Positions 43,701 to 51,824 of a DNA stretch of 64,000 nt are shown piece after piece. Location: NCBI GenBank assembly GCA_943908475.1, contig CALTTG010000009.1, forward strand, positions 1-64,000. The letters are read 5' to 3'. The position numbers and the translations under genes are program-made. The notes below the pieces were generated by a model, which worked only from the letters and a program-made list of their open reading frames with translations, made no database searches and was not told the origin of the DNA. Origin of the DNA: an uncultured Burkholderiales bacterium. Lineage in GTDB: Bacteria > Pseudomonadota > Gammaproteobacteria > Burkholderiales > Burkholderiaceae_C. Within the stretch, counting starts at the first letter, position 1, and each line of letters begins with the position of its first letter.

Positions 43701-43883
43701 CCCCTCATGCTGGGTTTCGGCACCGGTGCCGAGTTGAGGCAGCCTTTGGGCTATGCCGTGGTGGGGGGGCTGCTGGTCAGCCAGTTGCTCACCCTGTACA
43801 CCACCCCCGTGGTCTACCTGGCCCTGGACCGCCTGTTCCACGCCAAACGCCCTGTCGCAGAACTGACAAGGGCTGAGGGATAG
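40773..43883 (+). CDS. RND multidrug efflux permease (MdtB/MdtC-like)
   Basis: 1,036 aa, full length for HAE-1 RND pumps, with 12 membrane helices and two large periplasmic loops. The proton-relay residues are present: Asp411-Asp412 in 'VVDDAIVVVENIHR' (helix 4) and the Lys pair at 928-929 in 'GIVKKNGIMLVDFA' (helix 10). It exports drugs or other amphiphiles with the adaptor encoded just upstream. The substrate range is unknown. Only one pump subunit is encoded, unlike MdtBC. Confidence 0.95.
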   Translation: MTSSSPLTPSGGVSAWCIAHPVATTLMTLALVLLGLFAFPRLPIAPLPQADFPTLQISARLPGASPDTMASAVATPLEVALSGVPGVTEMSSTSALGSTSITLQFTLDKDINEAAQEVQSALNAVAGKLPDDMPSPPTWRKVNPADGPVLILKMQSPVLSLTELSDLAETVLARRLSQIDGVSEVAISGQQKPAIRIQASPAALAAQGLTLADIRTAVQKASVNQAKGALLGADRTSTLATNDQLFNAADYEALTIVNRDGAPLRIGDVAKVIAGAENDFVGAWQDGQPGLGIIVRRQPGANIVATADRIQEVLPELSRRLPASVTVEVLNDRTRTIRSSLHEVELTLGITFVLVVAVMGAFLRQWSATVIVTAVLGVSMIATVAVMDQLGFSLNNLTLVALIIAMGFVVDDAIVVVENIHRHLEAGVPMQQAALKGSAEVGFTVLSIGVSLVAAFIPLLFMGGVVGRLFSEFAITVAAAIAISVITALTLAPMLASRWMSRAPMHHEGGWVSGLIRGYGRSLSWALRHQGAMLGVFVATMALAVGAYVAIPKGFFPLQDTAFVLGTTVAAQDESFDAMVAKHAALAKVLDNDPAVLGYNQTVGATSGSSSLSSGRFFIVLKDRADRDVSAQAFIDRVRPKMAQVPGITLFMRAAQDINLGTGSPRTQYQYALLGDDSASLGQWAARLTERLARMPEFRDVSNDLQLGAGITRLTIDRDAAARHGLSVDDINQVLYSAYGQRQIGEIQTEQNQYQIILEIDPALRGQTDSLNWLHLRSAKTGQMVPLAEVARLEPPETGPVSIARLAMSPAVNLSFNLAPGVALGDAVRLIEDVRQELEVPASISGRFQGAAQAFQDSLATQPLLILAALLAVYIILGVLYESFVHPLTILSTLPSAGIGAVAALWLGGFDFSIMALIGVVLLIGIVKKNGIMLVDFALQAQRERGLTPQQAIEEACVVRFRPIMMTTLAALLAAIPLMLGFGTGAELRQPLGYAVVGGLLVSQLLTLYTTPVVYLALDRLFHAKRPVAELTRAEG

Positions 43884-43950
43884 CCTGACGGTCGGCGATC
43901 CAGGGGCTGTGCTACGCTGAAATCAACGCTTTTGACTGCCCCCAATCACC

Positions 43951-45090
43951 ATGCCTGGCTTGCTCTCCAACATCGATCCCGACGGTCTGCTCGAGTTCTC
44001 GGTCGTCTACACCGACCGTGCGCTCAACCACATGTCCAAGCGCTTCCAGGGCGTGATGAACGACATCTCGGCCATGCTCAAGCGCGTGTACGGCGCGCAC
44101 TCGGCCGTGCTGGTGCCGGGCAGTGGCACCTTTGGCATGGAATCGGTGGCCCGTCAGTTCGCGCAAGACAAGCACGTGCTCGTCATTCGCAACGGCTGGT
44201 TCAGTTTCCGTTGGACCCAAATCTTCGACATGGGGCGCATCCCCGCCAGTCACACCGTGATGAAGGCGCGCCGTGTGGCCGAGGGCTCCCAGGCGGCTTG
44301 GGCGCCTGCGCCGATCGACGACGTCGTGGCCACCATCGCCCGCGAAAAGCCGGCGGTTGTGTTTGCCCCCCACGTCGAAACCGCGGCCGGCATGATCTTG
44401 CCTGACGACTACCTTCAGGCAGTCGCCGATGCCGTACATGCGGTGGGCGGGCTGTTCGTGCTCGATTGCATCGCCTCGGGGGCGATGTGGGTCGACATGA
44501 AGGCCACGGGTGTGGATGTGCTCATTTCCGCGCCTCAAAAGGGCTGGAGCAGTTCGCCGTGTTGCGCCATGGTCATGCTCAGCGAGCGGGCGCGCCAAGC
44601 GATTGACGGCACCCAGAGCACCACCTTTGCCATGGACCTCAAGAAGTGGCTGCAAATCATGGAAACCTATGAGGGGGGCGGGCATGCCTACCACTCAACC
44701 ATGCCCACCGACGCACTCACCCGCTTGCGCGAAGTCATGGCCGAAACCGAGGCCTATGGCTACGACAAGGTCCGCGCCGAACAGGTCGAATTGGGCCGTC
44801 AAGTGCGTGCCCTGCTGGAGCAGCGAGGCTTTCCCAGTGTGGCGGCGCCCGGTTTTCAGGCGCCCGGTGTGGTGGTGAGCTACACCACCGATCCAGACAT
44901 CCAATCCAGCAAGAAGTTCCTCGCCGTGGGCCTTCAAACCGCCGCAGGTGTGCCGTTGCAATGCGACGAACCGGCCGACTTCCGCAGCTTCCGCATTGGT
45001 CTGTTCGGCCTGGAGAAGTGGCACAACGTGTCGCGAACCCTCGACCAGCTGGCCACCGCCTTGGACCAAGTCGCCCCGGCCCATCCCTGA
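43951..45090 (+). CDS. Class V PLP-dependent aminotransferase (alanine/serine-glyoxylate type)
   Basis: 379 aa, fold type I aminotransferase of class V. The PLP-binding Lys is in 'SAPQKGWSSSP'; 'VPGSGTFGMESVARQF' near the N-terminus and 'LDCIASGAMWVDM' are the cofactor pocket. Family members transaminate alanine, serine or similar with glyoxylate or pyruvate. The precise substrate cannot be told. No strong Shine-Dalgarno before the ATG. Followed by upp after 57 bases. Confidence 0.87.
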   Translation: MPGLLSNIDPDGLLEFSVVYTDRALNHMSKRFQGVMNDISAMLKRVYGAHSAVLVPGSGTFGMESVARQFAQDKHVLVIRNGWFSFRWTQIFDMGRIPASHTVMKARRVAEGSQAAWAPAPIDDVVATIAREKPAVVFAPHVETAAGMILPDDYLQAVADAVHAVGGLFVLDCIASGAMWVDMKATGVDVLISAPQKGWSSSPCCAMVMLSERARQAIDGTQSTTFAMDLKKWLQIMETYEGGGHAYHSTMPTDALTRLREVMAETEAYGYDKVRAEQVELGRQVRALLEQRGFPSVAAPGFQAPGVVVSYTTDPDIQSSKKFLAVGLQTAAGVPLQCDEPADFRSFRIGLFGLEKWHNVSRTLDQLATALDQVAPAHP

Positions 45091-45147
45091 CCGGGTCTTT
45101 GGCACGAAATTGGCTTGCGCCAGGGGGCCGTTCCTTTGGAGACCCGC

Positions 45148-45789
45148 ATGCACAGCGACTTCCCCACGCTCACCGTGGTCACGCACCCCCTGGTGCAACA
45201 CAAGCTGACCTGGTTGCGTGCCCAAGAGACCAACACCGACAGCTTTCGCAATTTGCTGCGAGAGGTCAGCCAGATGCTGGTGTTCGAGGCCACGCGTGAC
45301 CTGCCCACCGAGCTGATGGACATTCAGACCCCGGTGTGTGGGATGAAGTCGCCCGTCATCAGCGGCAAAAAACTCTGCTTGGTCTCCATCTTGAGGGCGG
45401 GCAATGGCTTGCTCGATGGCGCGCTGTCCGTTTTGCCCCTGGCTCGCGTGGGCCACATCGGGCTCTACCGCGACCCTGAGACCCTGCAGCCGGTTCAGTA
45501 CTATTTCAAAGTACCTTCCGACATTGCCGAGCGTCAGGTCATCGTGGTGGACCCCATGTTGGCCACGGGCAACTCGGCGGTGGCGGCGATCGACCGCATC
45601 AAAGAGCGCGGCTGCTCCAGCATCAAACTCTTGTGCTTGCTGGCTGCGCCGGAGGGGGTGGCGAACATGGCGAAGCACCATCCGGATGTGCCGGTCATCA
45701 CGGCGGCCTTGGACAGTCACCTCAACGATCACGGCTACATCGTGCCCGGGCTCGGTGATGCCGGAGACCGCATCTACGGCACGGTCTGA
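45148..45789 (+). CDS. upp: Uracil phosphoribosyltransferase
   Basis: 213 aa. Upp makes UMP from uracil and PRPP. The PRPP-binding loop is 'VDPMLATGNSAVAAID', and the uracil site near the C-terminus reads 'YIVPGLGDAGDRIYGT'. The ATG at 45148 has TTTGGAG six bases upstream. Together with codA (cytosine to uracil) and ppnP in the same window it can serve pyrimidine base salvage, though the three are not in one operon. Confidence 0.97.
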   Translation: MHSDFPTLTVVTHPLVQHKLTWLRAQETNTDSFRNLLREVSQMLVFEATRDLPTELMDIQTPVCGMKSPVISGKKLCLVSILRAGNGLLDGALSVLPLARVGHIGLYRDPETLQPVQYYFKVPSDIAERQVIVVDPMLATGNSAVAAIDRIKERGCSSIKLLCLLAAPEGVANMAKHHPDVPVITAALDSHLNDHGYIVPGLGDAGDRIYGTV

Positions 45790-45877
45790 CCACCCCTCAC
45801 CCCCGGGCAAGCCCTGATGCGGGTGGGCGAGCATCGCAGTACCTTGGGGTGTGTGACCCACTCGGCAGGAGGCCGCC

Positions 45878-46744
45878 ATGAGCGTTTCTCAGTCTGTGTC
45901 TGCGTCGTCACCCCGGGGGGTGCAATCCCCCCAGGGTTCTTTGCCCAGTGGTGAGGCCGACGATGGCCTGAAGGCCCTGGCGGGTGAAGCCAGCGTTCAC
46001 CCGCTCGACCGTCCCTTGGCCCAACTGCGATGGGGCGACCCATTCAAATGGCTGGCCAGGGGCTGGCATGATTTCACCCAGGCCCCTGCCATCGGTCTTT
46101 TCTTTGGCGCTTGCTTCGTCCTCATGGGCTGGGCGCTGCTGGGGGTCTTCAAGTTCGCGGCAGCCTACACCCTGGCCCTGTCGGCAGGCTTTTTGTTGCT
46201 GGGGCCTTTCTTGTGCCTGGGCTTGTACCAAGCCAGCCGTGCCATGGAAAACGGCCTCAAACCTTCCTTGGGCGCTTGTGTGATGGCGTGGCGCCAAAAG
46301 GGTGGGGCCATGGCCACGTTCGGGTTCATTTTGCTCATCATCGAGATGATCTGGGGGCGGTCGGCCATGGTCGTTTTTGCCGTCAGTTTCGAGGGCATGC
46401 CGGCTTTCGATGGCACCGTCGCGCAGTTGTTGTCCCCTGAGTACCTGCCCTTCGTGGCCACCTACTTGGCCGTTGGTGCTTTGTTTGCCGGGCTCATCTT
46501 CGCCATCAGCGTGGTCAGCATCCCCATGATCCTCGACCAAAAAGTCGATGCCATCTCGGCGGGACTCACCAGTTTGCGTCTGGTGCTCACCCAAACTGGG
46601 GTCATGCTGCTGTGGGGCGCTTTGCTCACGGTGCTCATGGCCGTGGCCATGGCGCCAGGTTTCCTGGGCCTGCTGGTGATCGGACCCGTCGTGGGGCATG
46701 CGTCATGGCACGCTTACCGGGCGGCCACCACCGTCGAAACCTGA
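45878..46744 (+). CDS. DUF2189 integral membrane protein
   Basis: 288 aa. A hydrophilic, Ser/Pro-rich N-terminal region (1-45) precedes 'LRWGDPFKWLARGWHDF', the signature of DUF2189 membrane proteins, and six hydrophobic helices (about 70-280). The function of the family is unknown. AGGAGG lies just before the ATG. A terminator follows 21 bases after the stop. Confidence 0.85.
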   Translation: MSVSQSVSASSPRGVQSPQGSLPSGEADDGLKALAGEASVHPLDRPLAQLRWGDPFKWLARGWHDFTQAPAIGLFFGACFVLMGWALLGVFKFAAAYTLALSAGFLLLGPFLCLGLYQASRAMENGLKPSLGACVMAWRQKGGAMATFGFILLIIEMIWGRSAMVVFAVSFEGMPAFDGTVAQLLSPEYLPFVATYLAVGALFAGLIFAISVVSIPMILDQKVDAISAGLTSLRLVLTQTGVMLLWGALLTVLMAVAMAPGFLGLLVIGPVVGHASWHAYRAATTVET

Positions 46745-46765
46745 TCGCGCTTCTGGTCTAATCGC

Positions 46766-46797
46766 AAAGCCTCGCACCTTCTGTGCGGGGCTTTTTG
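46766..46797 (+). terminator. Rho-independent terminator after the DUF2189 gene
   Basis: Stem AAAGCCTCGCAC / GTGCGGGGCTTT (one G-T pair), loop CTTCT, then T-rich tail at 46792-46796. It ends within three bases of the best start for the next gene. Confidence 0.8.
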
Positions 46798-46799
46798 CT

Positions 46800-47735
46800 T
46801 TGAACTTGTCTGCACGTGCTTTGTTCTTCCTCGTGATGCCGCCCATGATGTGGGCTGGCAACGCCGTGGTGGGCCGGCTCTTGGTGACGCACCTGCCGCC
46901 GGTGTTCATGAATGGTCTGCGTTGGGCCCTGGTGGCGTTGCTGCTGGCGCCTTTGGCCCGACCACTGTGGGGGCAGGGGGCGGCCATTCGGCACCGTTGG
47001 CGTTACCTGGCCTTGATCGGGGCCCTGGGTGTGGGCACCTACAACGCCTTGCAGTACCTGGCCTTGCAAACCAGCTCGCCGCTGAACGTCACCCTCATCG
47101 CCTCCAGCATGCCGGTCTGGATGATGGTGGTGGGGGCGCTGGGCCACGGTCAGCGCATCTCCCGACGTCAGGCCATCGGGGCCGTGCTGTCCATCGCGGG
47201 CGTGGTGCTGGTCATTTCCCGGGGCAGTTGGGACACCTTGCGTCACGTCCAGTGGGTGCCCGGCGACCTCTTGATGCTGCTGGCCGCGCTGGCCTGGTCG
47301 CTGTACAGCTGGCAGTTGGCTCGCCCACCTGCACACATGCAGGGTGCCGAGCGTCCCGCATGGGACTGGGCTCAGTTCCTGTGGCTGCAGGTGGTGGCGG
47401 GCCTGATCTTTGCCGTGTTGTGCAGTGGTGCGGAGCAGCTTTTGTGGGCGCGCGAGCACATCTGGCCCGTCGGCTGGGCCCAATGGCGGCCTTTGGCTGC
47501 AGGCATGCTCTTCATCGCCGTGGGCCCCTCCATCCTGGCCTATTGGGGCTGGGCAAGGGGCGTGGCGGTGGCGGGTCCCACCGTCGCCGCGTTCTTCAGC
47601 AACCTCACGCCGGTGTTTGCGGCCGTCTGGACGTGGGCCTTGTTGGGGCAGATGCCCCAGTGGTATCACCCCGTGGCGCTGCTGTTCATCGCCTCGGGCA
47701 TCGCGGTCTCGTCAACGGCGACGAGGTCCCCCTGA
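46800..47735 (+). CDS. EamA/DMT-family transporter
   Basis: About 311 aa with ten membrane helices and two EamA repeats ('PPMMWAGNAVVGRLL' in the first, 'PSILAYWGWARGVAVAGPTVAAFFSNLTPVFAA' type pattern in the second). These carriers export metabolites or amino acids; the substrate is unknown. The frame is open back to 46698 through the upstream terminator, so that start is unlikely. I chose the TTG at 46800 ('NLSARALFFLV'); TTG 46806 and ATG 46836 are alternatives, and none has a clear Shine-Dalgarno. The 3' end overlaps the rhomboid gene by 24 bases. Confidence 0.85.
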   Translation: MNLSARALFFLVMPPMMWAGNAVVGRLLVTHLPPVFMNGLRWALVALLLAPLARPLWGQGAAIRHRWRYLALIGALGVGTYNALQYLALQTSSPLNVTLIASSMPVWMMVVGALGHGQRISRRQAIGAVLSIAGVVLVISRGSWDTLRHVQWVPGDLLMLLAALAWSLYSWQLARPPAHMQGAERPAWDWAQFLWLQVVAGLIFAVLCSGAEQLLWAREHIWPVGWAQWRPLAAGMLFIAVGPSILAYWGWARGVAVAGPTVAAFFSNLTPVFAAVWTWALLGQMPQWYHPVALLFIASGIAVSSTATRSP

Positions 47736-48347
47736 GAAGGGCGGCTGACCACGCCAATACCGAATCATCAGCCACCCCCCCAGCATCCCGCCCAAGTGGG
47801 CAAAGTGCGCCACGCCTGAGTTCGTGCCGGTCACCCCCAGGAAGAGTTCCACGCCGCCATAGACGGCCACGAACACCTTCGCCTTCATCGGGATGGGTGG
47901 GAAAATGGGCATGATGGTTCGGTCAGGAAACAGCATGCCGTACGCCAGCAGCAGGCCAAACAAGCCGCCTGAGGCCCCCACGGTGGGTGACATCCACCCG
48001 CCCAGTGCCGACAACAACAGTTGCGTGCCAGCCGCAGCCAGCACCGAGGCCGCGTAAAAGCGAATGAACCGCTCACGCCCCCAGAGCTGCTCGAGCTCGC
48101 TGCCAAACATCCACAAGCCCATCATGTTGAAGAACAAGTGCGCAATGCTGCCGTGCATGAAGGCATAGCTGGCCACCTGCCAGGGCATGAACTGCCCGCT
48201 GTTCAGGGGCCAGAGCGCCAGCCAGTAGGACAGGGCTTCATTCAAGGCAATGTCAATGCAGAACAAGGCCACATTGATCAACAACAGGGCCTGGGTCACC
48301 GGTGGCATCGGGGGCATCTTGCGCGCGTTCCGTTCAGTCAGAGGCAT
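47712..48347 (-). CDS. Rhomboid-family intramembrane serine protease
   Basis: 211 aa, six-helix bacterial rhomboid core. The catalytic dyad is Ser126 in 'GASGG' and His184 in 'HFAHLGG'; the conserved 'MHGSIAHLFFNMMGLWMFG' (His65, His70, Asn74) lies in helix 2. It cleaves membrane proteins within the bilayer; the substrate is unknown. It is convergent with, and overlaps, the EamA gene, and is divergent from the chemoreceptor gene. The first ATG is used; ATGs at codons 11 and 14 are alternatives. Confidence 0.93.
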   Translation of the reverse strand: MPLTERNARKMPPMPPVTQALLLINVALFCIDIALNEALSYWLALWPLNSGQFMPWQVASYAFMHGSIAHLFFNMMGLWMFGSELEQLWGRERFIRFYAASVLAAAGTQLLLSALGGWMSPTVGASGGLFGLLLAYGMLFPDRTIMPIFPPIPMKAKVFVAVYGGVELFLGVTGTNSGVAHFAHLGGMLGGWLMIRYWRGQPPFSGGPRRR

Positions 48348-48580
48348 TCATCATAGTCTGGCGCTGGCCCTTCAACGGTTTGAGCAGCGCCATCGCAAGG
48401 GGCCAGTTTCAGCGCAATTCGTCCGGCATGTGGCGCAAGGGGTAAATGCAAAAAACGCAAACAGTGTGAAAAGTTGTCGAGTGGATGACCACATGCTGGC
48501 CCTGAGTCACCCCCAAACACCTTGGCATCAGGCAATGTTGGGTTCAGGCGTGTGGTGTGCACACGCGAAGGAAAGCCTCC

Positions 48581-50326
48581 ATGCAATGGCTCGTCAATCT
48601 TCGGCTCAAACCCAAGCTGCTTCTGTCTTTTGGCGCGGTGTTGTTCGGCATGGCGGTGCTGGGCTTGTTTGCCATCCATCAACTTCAGCAAGTCAATGCT
48701 GCAAGTCGGGAGATCACAGGCAATTGGCTGCCCAGCGTCAGCAGCATTGCCTTGGTCCGTGACTCCGTCCGTGAGATGCGGCAAAAGGAGTTCGAGCACG
48801 TCATCACCACCGACGACGCTGACATGAAGAAAATCGAGACTGAACTCGCGCGGATCGACGCCGACCTTCAGTCACGCTCAAAAGCCTACGAGGCGTTGAT
48901 CTCCAGCGAAACCGAGCGTGCGCTTTGGGCCAGCTACCAAGGGCAATGGGCCGATTACCGCAAAAATCATGCAGTGTTGTTGGGCCTGTCTCGTCAAAAC
49001 CAGACCGAGGAGGCTCGCCAAAATTTGCAAGGTGAGGCCCAGCGCTATTTTCTGAGCATGACAGAGGGATTGCAGAAGCTGGTCGATCTCAACGAGAAGG
49101 GCGCTCATGACGCCAGTCTTCAAAGCCAGGCGTCTTACGACACCGCTTGGCAGGCCATCGCGGTGGCCATGGTGGTGCTCTGTGCCATGGGGCTGACCCA
49201 GGCCATGATCCTCGCCAACGGATTGGGCAACGCCGTGAATCAGACGGTGGGCCAACTGGATCGCTTGGCGGCCGGTGACCTCACCCAGGGCGTGGACGCA
49301 CAACGCCAAGACGAAATTGGCGACCTGCAGCGGGCGTTGGCCCGAACCATCGAGGCACTGCGCAACATCGTGCAAGACGTTCGGTCGGGCGCTGAGTCCG
49401 TGGCCACAGCCTCGTCGCAGATTGCGCAAGGCACATCCGACCTCAGCGGACGCACCGAAGAGCAAGCGTCCAGCCTGGAACAAACAGCGGCGGCCATTGA
49501 AGAGATGGCCGGTACCGTGTCGACCAATGCGGACAACGCTCGCCAAGCCAACCAGCTGGCCAGTGCAGCTTCAGAAGTCGCGTTGAAAGGCGGGGGGCTG
49601 GTGAGTCAGGTGGTCGAAAACATGGCGGCCATTCAGATGTCGAGTCGAAAAATCTCCGACATCATCGGCGTCATCGATGGCATTGCCTTTCAGACCAACA
49701 TCCTGGCCCTCAATGCAGCGGTCGAAGCGGCGCGAGCCGGCGAGCAAGGGAGGGGGTTTGCCGTTGTGGCCGGAGAGGTTCGTTCGTTGGCGCAACGCAG
49801 CGCCAATGCAGCGCGCGAGATCAAGACCCTGATCAACGACAGCGTGGAAAAGGTCAATGCGGGCAGCGAGCTGGTCAACAGCGCAGGCGGCACGATTCAG
49901 GACGTGGTGCTCCAAGTGCGTAAAGTCACCGACTTGGTCGGCGAAATCGCCCATGCCAGCGCGGAACAGAGCCAAGGCGTCGCCCAGGTCAATCAAGCCG
50001 TGGGGCAGCTCGACCAAATGACGCAACAAAACGCGGCCTTGGTCGAAGAAAGCATGGCGGCTGCAGAGAGCCTGCGGACCCAGGCCAGCCGTTTGGCCGA
50101 GAGCATGAGCTTCTTTCAGCTGGCGACCGCGCTTGGCGAGTCACGGCATCCTTCAGCGGTCTCCCGCGTGAGCGCCCGTCCCGCAGTGGGGCCTCAGGCG
50201 GTCCCGGCCAAGGTGACGTTGCCGAAAGCGCCAGTGGCTCGGGCCACGCCGGCGCCTGCCAAACAGCCTCTGACCATGCCCGTTGCTGCGGTGGCAGCCC
50301 ATGCAGACGATTGGGAAAGCTTCTGA
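48581..50326 (+). CDS. Methyl-accepting chemotaxis protein
   Basis: 581 aa. Membrane segment 1 (about 12-34), a four-helix-bundle ligand region (35-190), membrane segment 2 (about 195-215), HAMP (215-270) and a long signalling coiled coil with the invariant hairpin 'IDGIAFQTNILALNAAVEAARAGEQGRGF'-type region (encoded around 49675-49760). The C-terminus ends DDWESF, which resembles the NWETF-type pentapeptide that tethers CheR/CheB. It signals to CheA about an unknown ligand. The start at 48581 follows AAGGA; an ATG eight codons earlier is possible. No clear sigma-28 promoter was found upstream. Confidence 0.94.
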   Translation: MQWLVNLRLKPKLLLSFGAVLFGMAVLGLFAIHQLQQVNAASREITGNWLPSVSSIALVRDSVREMRQKEFEHVITTDDADMKKIETELARIDADLQSRSKAYEALISSETERALWASYQGQWADYRKNHAVLLGLSRQNQTEEARQNLQGEAQRYFLSMTEGLQKLVDLNEKGAHDASLQSQASYDTAWQAIAVAMVVLCAMGLTQAMILANGLGNAVNQTVGQLDRLAAGDLTQGVDAQRQDEIGDLQRALARTIEALRNIVQDVRSGAESVATASSQIAQGTSDLSGRTEEQASSLEQTAAAIEEMAGTVSTNADNARQANQLASAASEVALKGGGLVSQVVENMAAIQMSSRKISDIIGVIDGIAFQTNILALNAAVEAARAGEQGRGFAVVAGEVRSLAQRSANAAREIKTLINDSVEKVNAGSELVNSAGGTIQDVVLQVRKVTDLVGEIAHASAEQSQGVAQVNQAVGQLDQMTQQNAALVEESMAAAESLRTQASRLAESMSFFQLATALGESRHPSAVSRVSARPAVGPQAVPAKVTLPKAPVARATPAPAKQPLTMPVAAVAAHADDWESF

Positions 50327-50344
50327 CCAGGCCTGACTCCTGCT

Positions 50345-50375
50345 AGGCTCCTTGGGTGTTGCCACCCAGGAGCCT
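50345..50375 (+). promoter_or_regulatory. Hairpin that contains the codA ribosome binding site
   Basis: Left arm 50345-50358, loop TTGC, right arm 50363-50375: 13 pairs with one bulged T. The Shine-Dalgarno AGGAG (50368-50372) lies wholly in the right arm, and the GTG start is at 50379. It starts 19 bases after the chemoreceptor stop and has no T-run, so control of codA translation is more likely than termination. Confidence 0.6.
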
Positions 50376-50378
50376 GTC

Positions 50379-51650
50379 GTGCTTGACCTCATCCTTCGAC
50401 ATTGCAACCTGCCCGATGGTCAACGGGATGTCGACATGGGCGTTTTGGCGGGGCGCATCGTTGCGCTCGAACCGCGTCTGGCCGCTGTCGCGGCAAGCGA
50501 CATCGACATCGAGGGGCAACTGCTCAGCCAGCCCTTTGTGGACGCCCATTTCCACATGGATTCCACCCTCAGTCTGGGGCTGCCTCGGCTCAACGAATCG
50601 GGCACGTTGCTGGAGGGCATTGCGCTGTGGGGAGAGCTCAAGCCGCACCTCACCCAGGATGCGATCGTCCAGCGGGCCTTGACCTATTGCGACTGGGCGG
50701 TGACGCAGGGCATCCTGGCCATCCGATCCCATGTCGATGTGTGCGACCCACGCTTGCTGGCCACCGAGGCCTTGCTGCAGGTGCGAGAACGCGTCCGCCC
50801 CTACCTGGATTTGCAACTGGTCGCGTTTCCCCAAGACGGCGTCTTGCGCAGCCCGGGCGCGTGGGCCCAACTGGTCAAGGCACTGGACATGGGGGTGGAG
50901 GTGGTGGGGGGCATTCCCCACTTCGAGCGCACCATGGCCGAGGGCGCCGAGTCGGTTCGCCTGTTGTGCGAGCTGGCGGCCGATCGAGGTTTGCGCGTCG
51001 ACATGCATTGCGACGAAACCGATGACCCGATGTCCCGCCACATCGAGACCCTGGCGTTTCAGGCCCAGCGCCTGGGGCTGCAAGGCAGGGTGGCGGGTTC
51101 CCACCTCACGTCCATGCACAGCATGGACAACTACTACGTCAGCAAGCTCCTGCCCCTCATGCAGGAAGCCGGTGTCGCGGCCATCGCCAACCCGCTCATC
51201 AACATCACCTTGCAAGGGCGGCACGACACCTACCCCAAACGCCGGGGCATGACCCGTGTGCCCGAGATGCTGGCACAGGGCATCGACGTGGCTTTTGGGC
51301 ACGACTGCGTCATGGACCCCTGGTACAGCCTGGGCAGCGGTGACATGCTTGAAGTGGCCCACATGGGCCTGCATGTGGCGCAAATGACCGGCCAGAACGC
51401 CATGCGGCAATGCTTCGATGCCGTGACCACCGCACCGGCCCGCATCCTGGGTTTGAAGGACTGGGGCCTGCAGCCCGGCTGCCGTGCAGATTTCGTGGTG
51501 TTGCAAGCTCGAGACGCCGTTGAGGCCATCCGCCTGCGCGCGACCCGCTTGATGGTGTTCCGTGCGGGACAACTGGTGGCTCAAAGCGCCCCCAGGACGG
51601 TCACGCTCAATCTACCAGGGCGACCGTCACAGGTTCAGTTTCAACCCTGA
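50379..51650 (+). CDS. codA: Cytosine deaminase
   Basis: 423 aa amidohydrolase, closely following the E. coli CodA pattern. Metal and active-site motifs are 'VDAHFHMD' (His57, His59), 'HVDVCD', 'DMHCDETDD', 'SHLTSMHSMD' and 'FGHDCVMDPWY' (Asp309). It turns cytosine into uracil and ammonia, feeding upp. There is no adjacent codB permease. The GTG at 50379 has AGGAG six bases before it; an in-frame TTG at 50352 would lie inside the hairpin and lacks a ribosome binding site. Confidence 0.94.
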   Translation: MLDLILRHCNLPDGQRDVDMGVLAGRIVALEPRLAAVAASDIDIEGQLLSQPFVDAHFHMDSTLSLGLPRLNESGTLLEGIALWGELKPHLTQDAIVQRALTYCDWAVTQGILAIRSHVDVCDPRLLATEALLQVRERVRPYLDLQLVAFPQDGVLRSPGAWAQLVKALDMGVEVVGGIPHFERTMAEGAESVRLLCELAADRGLRVDMHCDETDDPMSRHIETLAFQAQRLGLQGRVAGSHLTSMHSMDNYYVSKLLPLMQEAGVAAIANPLINITLQGRHDTYPKRRGMTRVPEMLAQGIDVAFGHDCVMDPWYSLGSGDMLEVAHMGLHVAQMTGQNAMRQCFDAVTTAPARILGLKDWGLQPGCRADFVVLQARDAVEAIRLRATRLMVFRAGQLVAQSAPRTVTLNLPGRPSQVQFQP

Positions 51651-51663
51651 CCTGTGCTATGCT
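51634..51663 (+). promoter_or_regulatory. Candidate sigma-70 promoter of tRNA-Leu
   Basis: TTCAGT (51634-51639) and TATGCT (51658-51663) with an 18-base spacer; the start would be about 12 bases before the tRNA. The -35 overlaps the end of codA. Confidence 0.4.
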
Positions 51664-51681
51664 CTTGGTCTCAAAGCCAGT

Positions 51682-51766
51682 GCCCTGGTGGCGAAATCGG
51701 TAGACGCGCCGGATTCAAAATCCGGTTCCGCGAGGAGTGTCGGTTCGAGTCCGACCTGGGGCACCA
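51682..51766 (+). tRNA. tRNA-Leu (anticodon CAA)
   Basis: 85 bases including an encoded CCA. Acceptor arms GCCCTGG / CTGGGGC pair with two G-T pairs, followed by ACCA. The anticodon stem CCGGA/TCCGG encloses the loop TTCAAAA (anticodon CAA). A long variable arm and the T-loop sequence GGTTCGAGTCC are typical of class II tRNA-Leu. It reads UUG codons. Confidence 0.95.
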
Positions 51767-51824
51767 TCTCTTTGTCATCACCCTGCGCTCTGGACCACTT
51801 CACGAGCCTGCCACAATAGCGGTG

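Noticed and set aside
48348..48580. A flagellar sigma-28 promoter before the chemoreceptor gene
   Set aside because: A TAAA box is present near 48442, but no GCCGATAA-like element follows at the right distance.
51682..51766. tRNA-Leu as an integration (att) site
   Set aside because: No integrase, direct repeat of the tRNA 3' end or foreign gene block is seen on either side.
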